From positions 53,726,192-53,790,191 of the forward strand of contig CM070711.1 of assembly GCA_036346275.1 (NCBI GenBank): a stretch of DNA of 64,000 nt, written 5' to 3'. Position 1 is the stretch's first letter, and the number at the start of each line of letters is the position of its first letter. The position numbers and the translations under genes are program-made. Shown in pieces: positions 32,216 through 42,763 of this stretch. The notes below the pieces were generated by a model. It was not told where the DNA came from. It did not search any database and saw nothing but the letters and a program-made list of their open reading frames with translations. This stretch comes from Otatea glauca (Eukaryota; Streptophyta; Magnoliopsida; Poales; Poaceae).

Positions 32216-32850
32216 TCATAACATGACCAAGAAATTCCACCTTTTCCTTCCAAAAGTCGCATTTATCGAATTTAGCATACACAATTGCAAGACGCAGTTT
32301 TTCCAACACTAGCCTCGGATGATTTGCGTGCTCGCTCCGGTCTTTGAATATACCAAAATATCATCTATGAACACAACAACAAACTTGTCCAAGTATTCCA
32401 TGAAAATCTTATTCATTAAGTTCATGAAATATGTGGCGCATTGGTCAATCAAAAGACATGACCGTGAACTCATAATGTCCAGTATCTTGAAGAAAATGCG
32501 GTCTTGGAACATCTTCCGCCGAATCTTTAGTTGATGATATCCTAACGAAGGTCTATCTTGGAGAAAACTCGGCTCCTCTCAAGCGGTCGAACAGATCATC
32601 AATCCTTGGCAAGCGGATACTTATTCTTAATCGTCACTTCATTAAGTGCACGGTAATCAATACACATTCTAAGGCTTCCATCTTTTTCCACGACAAACAA
32701 AGCTGGCGCTCCCCATGACGCGAACTTGGTCTTATAAAACCCTTCTCTAATAACTCGCCGATTTGCTTCTTCATTTCCACCAACTCATGGTAGGCATCCG
32801 ATAAGGTCTTTTTGCTATTGGTGCATGCAGTACTAACTCAATGACAAACT
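32216..32850 (-). pseudogene. Element A reverse transcriptase core, frameshifted
   Basis: FMNLMNKIFMEYLDKFVVVF followed by IDDILVYSKT gives the FIDD variant of YxDD (about 32345-32380), normal for chromoviruses. Upstream, IDYRALNEVTIKN-like and KYPLPRIDDLFDRLRGA-like stretches can be read in shifted frames between 32560 and 32690. Confidence 0.82.
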
Positions 32851-32855
32851 CGATG

Positions 32856-33200
32856 TCATGGTCCAGCGGCATTCGGTAGATCCTCCGGAAATACATCCGA
32901 TATTCCCACCACCCGCACGTCATCTATGCCGACGGCTTTCACGCTATTAACAATTAATTGACCCTTACTTAACCGATGTCGCTCGAATTCCACCTTTTCT
33001 CCTCTAGGGCTCTCAATGGATACAATCCTTTGACCGCAATCCAATATCGCCTTATGCTTGGTTAACCAATCCATACCGAGGATAACATCTAAAACTTGGG
33101 CATCTAGAATAATCAAGTTCGCTAGGAACTCTACCCCATTAATTTTTAGCTTTACCCCAAACATCCAAGGTTAGATCTTAACTCGGATCCGGGCTTGGAC
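32856..33200 (-). pseudogene. Element A protease-RT junction
   Basis: LIILDAQVLDVILGMDWLTK and HKAILDCGQRIVSI are the C-terminal part of the Gypsy aspartic protease (ILGMDWL). VVGISDVFPEDLPN starts the RT leader. The D-T/S-G active site should lie near 33280-33300 but is decayed. Confidence 0.82.
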
Positions 33201-33489
33201 TAGCATCACACACTTAAGATTTTTCATGCTCAAACCATTTTCGGATGCAAAAGCTCGAGAGACAAATGAATGCGAAGCTCTGAATCAAATAATATCATTG
33301 GTGTCTTGAGTTTACCAAAACTTACCCAGTCGACGTCGATGCTTCACAGGATCCATCGGCGGTGATGTGGTTGACTCGCCTCGAATAGTAGCTTGAGGCG
33401 TTGCTCCGCTGTCCCGGCTCCTCGATTTGCTCCGTCATCGGCGCCTTAGCGAGTGTCGTCCCAAGGTTGAAGCCTTGTTGGCGTGATAC

Positions 33490-33545
33490 CTCCTTTCGGG
33501 GACATCTGTTGGCATAATGCCCGACTCATTGCAGCGTAGCACCTT
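33490..33545 (-). pseudogene. Element A gag CCHC zinc knuckle, frameshifted
   Basis: On the minus strand RCNES is followed, after a one-base loss, by GHYANRCP. Together these match the CX2CX4HX4C nucleocapsid knuckle that precedes protease. Decayed gag lies between this and the foreign LTR at 33713. Confidence 0.65.
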
Positions 33546-33712
33546 CTGGCGGTATTGCTGCACTCCTCTTGAGCATTGTTACCTTGGGCGGTGTCGATAA
33601 CTCGTCACGGTGGTCGCAGTGCGGTGTTCTTGGTTTGTTAACGACTGCGGTTGGAACTTAGCAAGCATTGCGGGTCATCCTCATTCGCAGTGGTTAGGCG
33701 TCCACCGGTTAG

Positions 33713-36170
33713 TGTAACACCTAATTTTTGCTCTAATTTGAATTTTGAAGTATTTTTGATTTTTCTTGTGAATTTTTGGGAATTTATTTAAGTTAATTTG
33801 GATTTATTCAAATAGAACTTTTCTTGAAAACAATTAAATAATGGAAAAGTTTTTGCAAAGTTTTATTGCAAATATTTTAATGGAGTTCCAAACATCTCAA
33901 AGTAATTTCGAATTTTTCGGAATTTTTACGCTATTTTAAAAGCTCCAAATGATTTAATTGAATTTCTAGAATTATTTTAAATGTGAAATGTTTTAAAAAT
34001 CACATGAGCGAATGGGCGAGCCCATTCTTGTGCGTGTCGTCGCCCAACCGCTGCGAAACCCTAGCGCCGCTTAGCCAAGCCGTCCGATCCGGATCGAGCG
34101 CTGTGAAGTGTGCCACGTCGCGCGCGGTGAGCCTTGGATCGTCGCGCGACGGACGCTGCGGGATTGCGCCACGTCGGTCGTCTTCGCGAGATCACCGGAG
34201 CTAATGCGCCGACCGTTTCCGCTCGTTCGCCGCTTTGTAAGCGCACGTCGAGCCCCTTTAAGTGCCGAGTAAGCGCGTCCGTGAGCTCCTTCGCTGCATC
34301 TTTTGACTCCTCGCACGCACGCCAGAGACCCTCTCTAGCGCTGGCGAGCTCGCCATTGAGTTGCGTCTTTGTGCCACCGTTGTTTTTGCTTCCTCTCGTC
34401 GCCGTCCGTCGCTTTCCGCGTGCTCAGACCCGTTCGAGTTCACGAAGCAAGGCGCATCGAGTGGACCACTTCTTCTCGCCGGAGAAGCCCAGCGGCCGTC
34501 GCCGAGGTCATCTTCCCGACTCCGCAACCTTCGCTTCTTCGCGCCGTCAACCTCGTCGAACCAGCGCCGACCGTCCGATTTGCATCGTTCGGTTACGGTG
34601 AGTCGCGTAGCCTCCATCTCTGTAGATGTTTAGATTGAATCGTGGCCGTTGGATCTTGATGTGTACGGCTTGGATTAGATCTAGTTTCTGCGATATGTTT
34701 TTGTCTTAGCCGTTGGATCGTTAGTGGATGCGTAGGATTGAGCCACGTCGCGCCATGAGCAGTAAACCGCTCGGGTACCGTAGGCCGTTAGATTAGATCT
34801 AAACGGTAGAGATTGGATCTGGTTTTGCCTAAGGATCCGCGTTCGATTTGAACGTGCGGCGGAGATGGCACCGTACCCTCGCCAAATCACGTGTTGACGC
34901 GTGGGCATTTTGACTGGGGCGGAGACCAGATCCAGCCGTCGATTTCGGGCGTACCGTCGCGATTGCGCCGCGTGTCGTCGCATGAACCGAGACGTCGCAG
35001 TGGCGGCGCGGTGCTGGCCGTTGGATCTGAGCACGCCGTTGGATGTGCGACGCGTGGAGGCGTGGAGTGCGAAGCGTCGCCGAACCGCGCGGGGGTGAGA
35101 TCCGACCGTTGGATGAGCGAGCGGTCTGGATCTTGCCGCGTGTCGCGTCGGGATTGGCTGCGCATCGCCGCGGCGCCATGGCTTGCGTCACCGGTGCATG
35201 AGCGCAGTCTTGCCGATCCACGGTGGACGAGCCGAACCGTGGACCCGACCCATGAATCGAAACAGCGTGGCGGCACTAGAGGTTGCCGCGTGTCGTCTTG
35301 ACGTCGACAATGGCGTCATAAATATTTTTATATATAAAATATTTCGACCGAAATTCATTTCTGTCTTGACGTCATCATGACGCGATGATGACGTCATTTA
35401 TGCGAATTTCAGTATAAAAATAATTCAGAAAAATCGTATTTTCTTAATTTCGTATTTTCATATTTTATTCAAACTTCAAATGACTATAACTTTTGCATTT
35501 TAACTCGGATTTGGGTGATTAAAATTTCTAAAATTCATAAAATTATGAGCTATTTAATGGTGAATTTTATTTGAATTTTTGATGTCATCTAGTCTTCTGT
35601 ATTAGCTATTTATTGTATCTTTTTGTTTATGCAGCGTGAGACGCAAATTTGTCGGAAAGTTTCGAGGAAGAATTAGTCGCTCAAGACCAAGCTTGAACAC
35701 GACCAGCAACTCTTTGAAGGCAAGTGATGCTTTGATCATTTTGATCCCAGATTTTAAAATGTAATTTATGCTTTGAAACTATGCATGCTAATTATTTAAA
35801 ATGAATTTAAATTAATTTGGGATAATGTAGTTAATCAACCCATTTTGTTATGCCACCTTGAATTATTACTTGTATGCCCTAAATCATTGTCACCTAAGTT
35901 TGATTATATTAGTTGGATGTTAATATTGTGCCAACACGGGAGGCTAGGCAGTGAGTAGATGCTTAGCCTTGTGAGTCATGAATGATCTTTCAGAGAAATG
36001 CTACAAAATTGACTAATGGAATATTGAATGTATTTTGAAAGTGGTGTGATGATGCCACATGATGATATGGAAGTATGGTGACTTTGTGTGGTTCCATATT
36101 GATGTTGAGTTATTCTTGGCATGTGTTGCACAATAATCAATGGGGTGGGAAATGTTTTAGGCTAGGGCAG
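33713..36170 (+). repeat. Truncated Gypsy LTR inserted into element A gag
   Basis: Starts TGTAACACCTAATTTTTGCT and follows the same block order as LTRs A and B (AT-rich start, GC-rich 34000-35300, AT-rich middle, CTTTGATCAT around 35730) until CAATGGGGTGGGAAATGTTT, equivalent to about 61330 in B. It then breaks off at about 36170 into gag. The missing 3' end means a deletion removed the LTR end and some gag. Opposite orientation to A. Confidence 0.75.
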
Positions 36171-37033
36171 TCATCAAGCGCTTGCGATTTTCCCCAAGCT
36201 CCCTGCGCTTATCCTCCAAGATCAAAGCCTTGTTTACCAATTCTTGAAAATCTGGAAAAGTGTGGGTAATCAGCCCCACTTGCAGTCCTGAGTTTAATCC
36301 CTTCATGAATCGGATCGCCTAGCCTTGTCCTTCGCTATTCTTGAAAATGCGGAAAAGTGTGGGTAATCAGCCCTTGCGATCTGAGTTTAATCCCTTCATG
36401 AATCGGGACTGCCTAGCCTTGTCCTTCGCTACATCTTCAGGAGCATAGCGAGCTAACTGCGTGAATTTGTTCAAGTAATCAGCCACCGGTTGGCCTCCTT
36501 GCTTAAGCGCCCTGAATTCTTCCTTTTTCAGGTCCATCATTCCTTCTGGTACGTGGTACTGGCGAAAGGCCGTTGCGAATTCTTCCCACGTGATTTCCAT
36601 GGGTGTCTCGTGAGTAGCACGGTAGTTCTCCCATCATTCTGCAGCTGTTCCCTCAAGCTGATGGGATGCATAAAGAACCTTCTCATGCCCTTCACATTGC
36701 GTGATGTACAACTTCCTCTCAATGGTTCTCAGCCAATCATCTGCTTCCAAGGGGTTGGCGTTGCGAGAATGTTGGCGGTCGGGTCCTCATAAAGTCGACA
36801 ATTTGGAATAAGGGCGAGGTCCGCCGTTATTAATCTGAGTAGCGGGGTTGTTGATGCGACCATATTGGTCATCTCTTTGCATCATTATGCGCATCAAGCG
36901 AGTCTGCAGCGAGAAAAGCTCCCAAGTTACGCATATCCTTTGGTGGTGCACGATGCGGTGGTGCTCCTTCGTTGGGATTGTTGCACGGCGCGGACCACTT
37001 CACAAGCTCCGTTGTTCTGCGGGTATTCACCAT
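36171..37033 (-). pseudogene. Element A gag (capsid)
   Basis: Starts at ATG 37033-37031 with MVNTRR, as in B's MVNTRSNNG. It contains NNPNEGAPPHRAPP and, at 36600-36367, WEEFATAFRQYHVPEGMMDL and EFRALKQGGQPVADYLNKF, TQLARYAPEDVA, the Gypsy capsid signature. It is frameshifted and contains a 96-bp tandem duplication (36241-36336, 36337-36430). The C-terminus is removed by the foreign LTR. Confidence 0.85.
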
Positions 37034-37312
37034 CCGCTTGATTGCTTCTTGGGTTAGGAAAGGTAGATGTAGCATAGATAAGATGCAAGAATTTCTAAGG
37101 CGGGGAAACAGGTTAAACCCAACTTAAATAATCTTTATTAATACCTGGTATGGTTGCTTACAATGCCTAAGGGCTTTGCAACACATACTGCACACTCAGC
37201 AAATAATTAAGAACCAAACTAAACATGCAACCTTAACGTCTACTAAAAGGTAAAGGCTAACTTAAAGACGCGACTCAACACTCGAGTCTCAACACAACTT
37301 TAAGACCGACTC

Positions 37313-38038
37313 TCACTCATCCAGCCACCCTGGCTGAGACTGATCCGATGCATACACCGGTGGGTGGGCTGGCATGGGTGCGAACCTATCCTGGTGACCC
37401 TCTGCTGGCTCCTCAGGCTCCCACTCACGCTCTTCCGGGTCTTCTTCTTCCTCTTCTTCTTCTTCGGCGACCTCATCCGTCTCCTGGACGACCTGATCTG
37501 CTATCTCCTCGGCTACCTGTAAGGCCTCCTCCAACTCACCGATGACTCTGGCTGCGGCGTCACGGGTCTTTTGAAGCTCTCGCTCCGCCACTCGGCGCCT
37601 CACTGCGTCTCCGGCTCTGCGCAGGTGTCCCTTAGGTGCTCCTCACGGGCGTGGCGAACTCGGCAAGGTGTACCGCGATAGCACACTCCCCTCCACGATC
37701 CGTCGACGCCGCGCTTCGCCTTTGTCGGGTGAAGCCGAAACACGGTGTCGCGGCTCAGAGGCGTAGTCGTGGCGCGATCCGTCGTGAAAGCAAGTCTAGC
37801 GACCTCACGAACTCCACCTCGTAAGTGAACCTCCGGCGGTGATGTGGATTGATGCAGTGGTCTCGTCGCGCACTCGGCGAAGATGATCGCTTGCGTAAGA
37901 ATCCCGATGCACACCGTTGACGTTCCAGTTGCTTCCTCGGTAGAGCGGACGATCAAAGCCTCCAATCATTTGAAGAACTCTCCACAGCTCCATGGCGTAG
38001 CCACCTTGCCTCGACTCGAAAGACTGGAAGATCGGCAT
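37313..38038 (-). pseudogene. Element A extra ORF upstream of gag (orf0-like)
   Basis: Minus strand ATG at 38038 opens MPIFQSFESRQGGYAMELWR and continues to GGSLTRWSS. After frame changes, EVARLAFTTDRATTTPLSRD and RVAERELQKTRDAAARVIGE lead to an acidic run DEVAEEEEEEEED, PEEREWEPEEPAEG and the end QPGWLDE. Element B carries the same reading order, so it is a family feature. RIRE3/RIRE8-type rice elements are known for an ORF before gag. About 240 residues if intact; function unknown. Confidence 0.72.
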
Positions 38039-38236
38039 CTATTCAAAATTTTTTTTTGAATAAGATCCCCACTCGAAACGTCAACGAAAAGAAGGTAATT
38101 TAGCAAGGATGAGAGTAGAGGGATGAGATAAGCCAAGGGTTTCTTATTAGTCAATTTCACCTTTTTCTTTAGAAAATAATTTTGGACACTCCTAAGAGAT
38201 ACCAACTACCTAGGGCCAAGACCTATAGTCAGTATG

Positions 38237-38248
38237 GCTCTGATACCA
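38237..38248 (-). promoter_or_regulatory. Element A primer binding site (tRNA-Met)
   Basis: The minus strand reads TGGTATCAGAGC, complementary to the 3' end of initiator tRNA-Met, four bases inside the 5' LTR end. Confidence 0.9.
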
Positions 38249-38252
38249 CCTC

Positions 38253-41200
38253 TGTCGGGACCCGAATTTGCAAATCCGGACCCTCTATGTATACCGCACT
38301 AGTCCAGGATCACGCTAGTGCACACAGGCTCAACATAGATGCTATCATAGTCATACACAGCGAAATATAGCATAACTTTAATAATTAATAGTAACTGTTG
38401 TCTTACATGATTATTGCCACACAGGGCTTATAAAAGAAATAGCAAATAAGCAGCAGCGGAAAAATAAATAAGCGTAGCAGCTCCCCAGTTCACCACAAGC
38501 AACTGATGAGGATCGGACCCTAAGCATTCGCATCCATATAATCCTCCTCCATGAATGGCGTAGATTCCTCTTCTTCTGAAGTTGTTGTTGGGGTGAGTAC
38601 ATAAAGCACTCAACAAGTTGTGCACAATAATGCAAGTCTAATATTCTATATGCTTGGCTTAATCCAAAGGAATGGCTAATAAGAGTATTTTGCAATAAAG
38701 CAGCATTTAACAAGAATACAATAAGTAGATTGGAAAGCAGTAATACAGTAATTAGTAAATTCGGTATTTCTGAAATGCACCAAGTTCCTAATCCTAAATC
38801 AATTTCCACCTTCCATGGCACCTTGCCATCCCAATAAGTTTTCGTTTTAACAAAAGTCTAACCCTTAACTGTAATTCCCGAGCATTGCCCAATACCGTGA
38901 GCATGGCTATTCGAATAGATTGTACACTCTGTAGAGGTTATGCACTTTACCCACACGATACAACCAAACACCACCAAGGCGAGTGATCGTAACAAAGCCT
39001 TTACAATGCTACACCTAGACCCAGTACTGCTCGATAAGGTTTCAACACTGAAGGGTTAAACCACCACAACAGGGCCCCCCTCTTGCGCCATGTGAGTTAA
39101 ACCGTAACCCGGGACTCACTATTCACCACGACAGTATCGAAATCTAGGTTTCACAAATTATTCACTAGGTCTGTCCCATTCCGGACATGTGGTTGCAAGA
39201 AGGACTCGGGTCAAAGGCTTGCAAGGTTAAGTCCTTAAGGTGATTAAGGCAAGACTTCCACATACCCCGCCAACCCCTGGCCCACCTTGGCACACCGCCC
39301 TTGCCACTTGCCCCAATCTAAAATCATTACCACCCCAGTTGATTACCAAGCACCACATGCCATCAACATTTCAATCTAGATGTGTGACCTCCTCGCCACG
39401 ACAACTTGATATCACTGTGTGACGACACATGACACACCAATTCATAAACATTGTTCCATATTCCAATAGTCAAGATTAAGTATCGACATTCGGACACATG
39501 TGATGACGTGGCATGGCTAAGCAATCTACGACGGTCTAACTAGCCAGGTTGATTATCAATATTAACCAACTATAATTCCACATCCTAGGGTGACAAATAG
39601 ATCATGGTATAAAATTGACAAGGTATGATTTAATTCAAATAGGCACATTATCTAATTCCCAGATTAATTGAAATCATTTATACACATAAAATATCATGCA
39701 TAAAGTTTAAGAGACAAAATAGCAATTTTGGTGAAAATTAGGTGCAACATGATCAAAGCACAACTTGCCTTGGAGTAGGTGCTGGTCTTGCTTTGAGCTT
39801 GGGTCTTGGAGCGACGAATCTTCCTCCGGATCACCGAGCAGTTCAACGTCTACGCGAAACGATGCCAAAATAGCAAATAAACACCAAAACAGAGAGCAAA
39901 CAAACTCCAAAAATAAAATAAAATTCACCAATAAATAGATCTTGATTTTACAAATTTTTAGAAACTTGAATCACTCAAATCCGAGTTAAAATGCAAAAGA
40001 TATAGCCTTTTGAAGTTTGTATAAATACTGAAAATACAGAAATTAGAAAAACCGTTTTTTCTGAATTATTTTTCTATTGGAAAAGATCTTTATTGCGCAA
40101 CACTGACGTCAACCCTGGCCCGAGCCAATCAGGCGCTGACACGTCGCCTGGTCCATGGACTCGGTCCACGGGACCGCCTCTGGTCCACCGTGGACGTGGC
40201 CCACGGCGCCTCGCGCCACGCGCCCGACACGCGGCGCGCATCGACTGGCTGCAACGCCACCCGTGCCGATGCTCGACACGCGGCGCACATCCGAGCGACG
40301 ATCCAACGGCTAACGCTCTAATGCACACGCGTCGCGATCTCAACCGAACAAATCTGATCCAACGGCCGATGCTTACCCTAGCCGTTTACTGCTCTTACCA
40401 AGACGTGACGCGATCGCGTGGTCGACAAAGATCAACGGTGATGAAGCTTCCCGGCGAAGATGGCGACGGCGGCGATCGCGCACCGAGGCGGAGGACGGCG
40501 ACCACCGAACGGCGTTCGGCGTGACTCGGCGGATGAAGTGGCTACCCGATGCGGCTTGACGCGGCGAGCTCGGATCTGGAACCGATTCGCGAACGGCGGC
40601 TTGCGGAGACGCAAACTAAAGAAAACGGCCGCGGCGCTACGAAAAATCTGCGGCGAGCTCTCTGCCGCGGGCGACGGCGACTGACGGCGAAGGCTAGCAT
40701 CGGCGGATGCACTGCGGGATGGCGATCCTCGAGTGCGGTCGCGCTTTAAATAGCCTCGTGACGCCCGAAAAAGCAACCCTAAAATCACGCGCGGCGGCGG
40801 CAGCGGCGGATTCGAAACCGAATCGGAGGCGATGGATCGCGGTCCGTCCGTTCTGCGATGAATGGCTACGATTAGATCCGGCGATATGATCCGATCCGCT
40901 CCTTCCAAATCCAGCGGCGAGATCTAAACTTACCAAAACAACGCGTTTATCCGACCACTTGATCTCGATCCAGCGGCTCGCGGCACTAGGGTTCTGCGAT
41001 GATGCGGTGCCGATCTTCATCCAACGGTCACACGCAGCGGCGGCGCGCGCGGCTGGGTGACGGGCCGCGACCGCGATGGGCGCAAGACGCAAAGATCTTT
41101 GGGCTTGGCCCGAGAATGTTCCAAGATTTTTCAAAAGCTTTTGATTTAAAATAATTCCCGAAATTAGATTAATCTATTTTAAGTAATTAAATATCAGGAA

Positions 41201-41424
41201 AAATCCCAAAAATTCTCATAAATACTTTGAGACATTCTGAGCTCAAATAAAATATTTTTGGTAAAACTTTATATTAACTTTATCTATATATATTTAGTTT
41301 TCACCAAAGGTTCAATATACTTAATTAAAATAAATTCAAATAATTTCTGGAAAAATCCAATAAATTCAAAAATCACAAAAATGCACGTGAGCGAAATTAT
41401 AGGTCAAATTTTTGGGATGTTACA
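38253..41424 (-). repeat. Element A 5' LTR, 3172 bp
   Basis: On the minus strand TGTAACATCCCAAAAATTTG...GGGTCCCGACA. Near-identical to B's 3173-bp LTR over all stretches compared by eye. CTATTTAAAG (complement at 40744-40753) is a likely TATA region between the AT-rich 5' part and the GC-rich block 40090-41090. Frames in the GC-rich block are not genes. Confidence 0.9.
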
Positions 41425-41875
41425 GGCGTCAAGGTGGTTTGAGATGGAAGACGTCGTAGTTAGAGCGGTCCGGGCCATGTATGCCCATGCAAAGATGAGA
41501 GGAATGGGCAGGACAATCGGGTTAAATCTCCTTACATCTCAGTCGTTTATGCCAGATTCAACGGATCATGTGTTCTCAAGGAGAACGAACGATCGGTACC
41601 AACTCCTAATTAAAAATAGTACATATTATATTGTTGTTTGTCACTCGATGTATGGCAATTTGAGAAGAAAAACAATTAGGATGAAAGCCTCAAAAGGTTT
41701 CCAAAAACTTTTAGGGCCATAAATTATCTAGTGCAGATGGATGTTGGTCTTCCGTATTCTGACGCATTTTTATTGGATACATCTGCTCTGAATGCATATA
41801 TTATTTCTGATTGGTCCTGGCGAGAATACGAAAGCCACACAATCTAAGTTTAAAATTGGCCATGTCAGTTCTGAC

Positions 41876-42710
41876 TAGAGGTGGGCACTCGGGCCGAGCT
41901 CTTTTGGGCCGGCCCGAGGCACGACGTCACGAGCCCGACCGGGCGACCCAAGCACGAAGTGGGCCGTGCGGGGCCAAGACGACATCAGAGTACGCGGCGC
42001 GTCTGCGGGCTCGAGAATCAGGCACGATGGGCGACCCGACACGGCCCGACACTGTAGAATGGGCTATACTGGGCCTGATGATCCAGGGCATGAGGAAGAA
42101 GCCTAGCATGAATGTCACTGACTCACAGAGCATGACCGTTATGGATGCACCCAGTAGCATGAACGTCACCCCTATCACCGACACCTGAGAGAGACGGACA
42201 AAATAGGAGAGAGAGAGCTAAGAGAGATTGAGAGACGGCGCAAGAAGCTGCTCTCTCTCGCTCGTCCCTCTCAATCTCTCTCAGCTCTCTCTCTCACCGA
42301 TCTCTCTCAATCTCCTCACAATCTCTAAATCTGTCTCGCTCACTCTCTTTCTCACCCATTGTCCCCTCTCTCGTCCGTATTGAGCACATCCTTCTCGCTC
42401 TATGTAACTGTTCGATAAAAAATAAATTTTAGTTCTTTTTCTCATAACATTTGCATTCATTGCCTTAATTCTATGTATCTCCGGCTCCTTTCCTCTCGTT
42501 GCAATAGTGCAAATGGGTCGGAACTGGCCGAGCACGACGCACGGCAGCACGAAGCGCAAATGGGCGTGCTCAGGCTCGTCGAGAGGCGGCCGGCTGCTGC
42601 GACGCACGCGACGACGAGCATGACGGGCCGTCGTGGCCCGGCACGGTTCAGGCACGAAGCACAATGGGCCCCTGCCGGGCCGGCCCGGCACGGCAAGACG
42701 CCCACCTCTA
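41876..42710. mobile_element. Non-autonomous hAT transposon, 835 bp, perfect 8-bp TSD
   Basis: TIRs TAGAGGTGGGC and GCCCACCTCTA, flanked by perfect 8-bp duplications GTTCTGAC (41868-41875 and 42711-42718), the hAT signature. Both subterminal regions are rich in GGGCCGGCCCG and AGCACGAAG motifs. There is no transposase. A long central inverted repeat of GAGAGA/CTCTCT sequence (42206-42238 with 42263-42298) forms a hairpin. It is inserted in the antisense gene region of element C. Confidence 0.92.
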
Positions 42711-42763
42711 GTTCTGACCATCGAAGAGACTTGGTCGAGAATCACATATATGCTACGTGTCTC

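Larger units (their letters stand above)
30600..41424 (-). mobile_element. Gypsy element A (Tekay/Del-like, RIRE3/RIRE8 type), 5' LTR to integrase, 3' truncated
   Basis: On the minus strand: 5' LTR (41424-38253), tRNA-Met primer site, extra ORF, gag, [foreign truncated LTR], zinc knuckle, protease, RT, RNase H, integrase; then truncated at about 30600 inside integrase, with no 3' LTR. The order PR-RT-RH-INT is Ty3/Gypsy. Motifs VFPEDLP, FIDDILVYSKT and SRQLRPHEGNYPTHDLEL are those of the Tekay/Del chromovirus clade. Element B at the right end of the window is the same family. No TSD can be defined because the other end is missing. Confidence 0.88.

Noticed and set aside
34061..35397. ORFs up to 155 codons on both strands
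   Set aside because: They fall in the GC-rich part of a truncated Gypsy LTR and are not conserved in the equivalent parts of LTRs A and B.
37966..38205. 79-codon ORF shared by A (minus) and B (62451-62690) as a conserved protein
   Set aside because: Conserved only because both copies share nucleotide sequence; its lower half overlaps the better supported pre-gag ORF in another frame.
40074..41134. ORFs up to 158 codons in LTR A (and 59511-60602 in LTR B)
   Set aside because: Inside LTRs; frames differ between A and B despite near-identical DNA.
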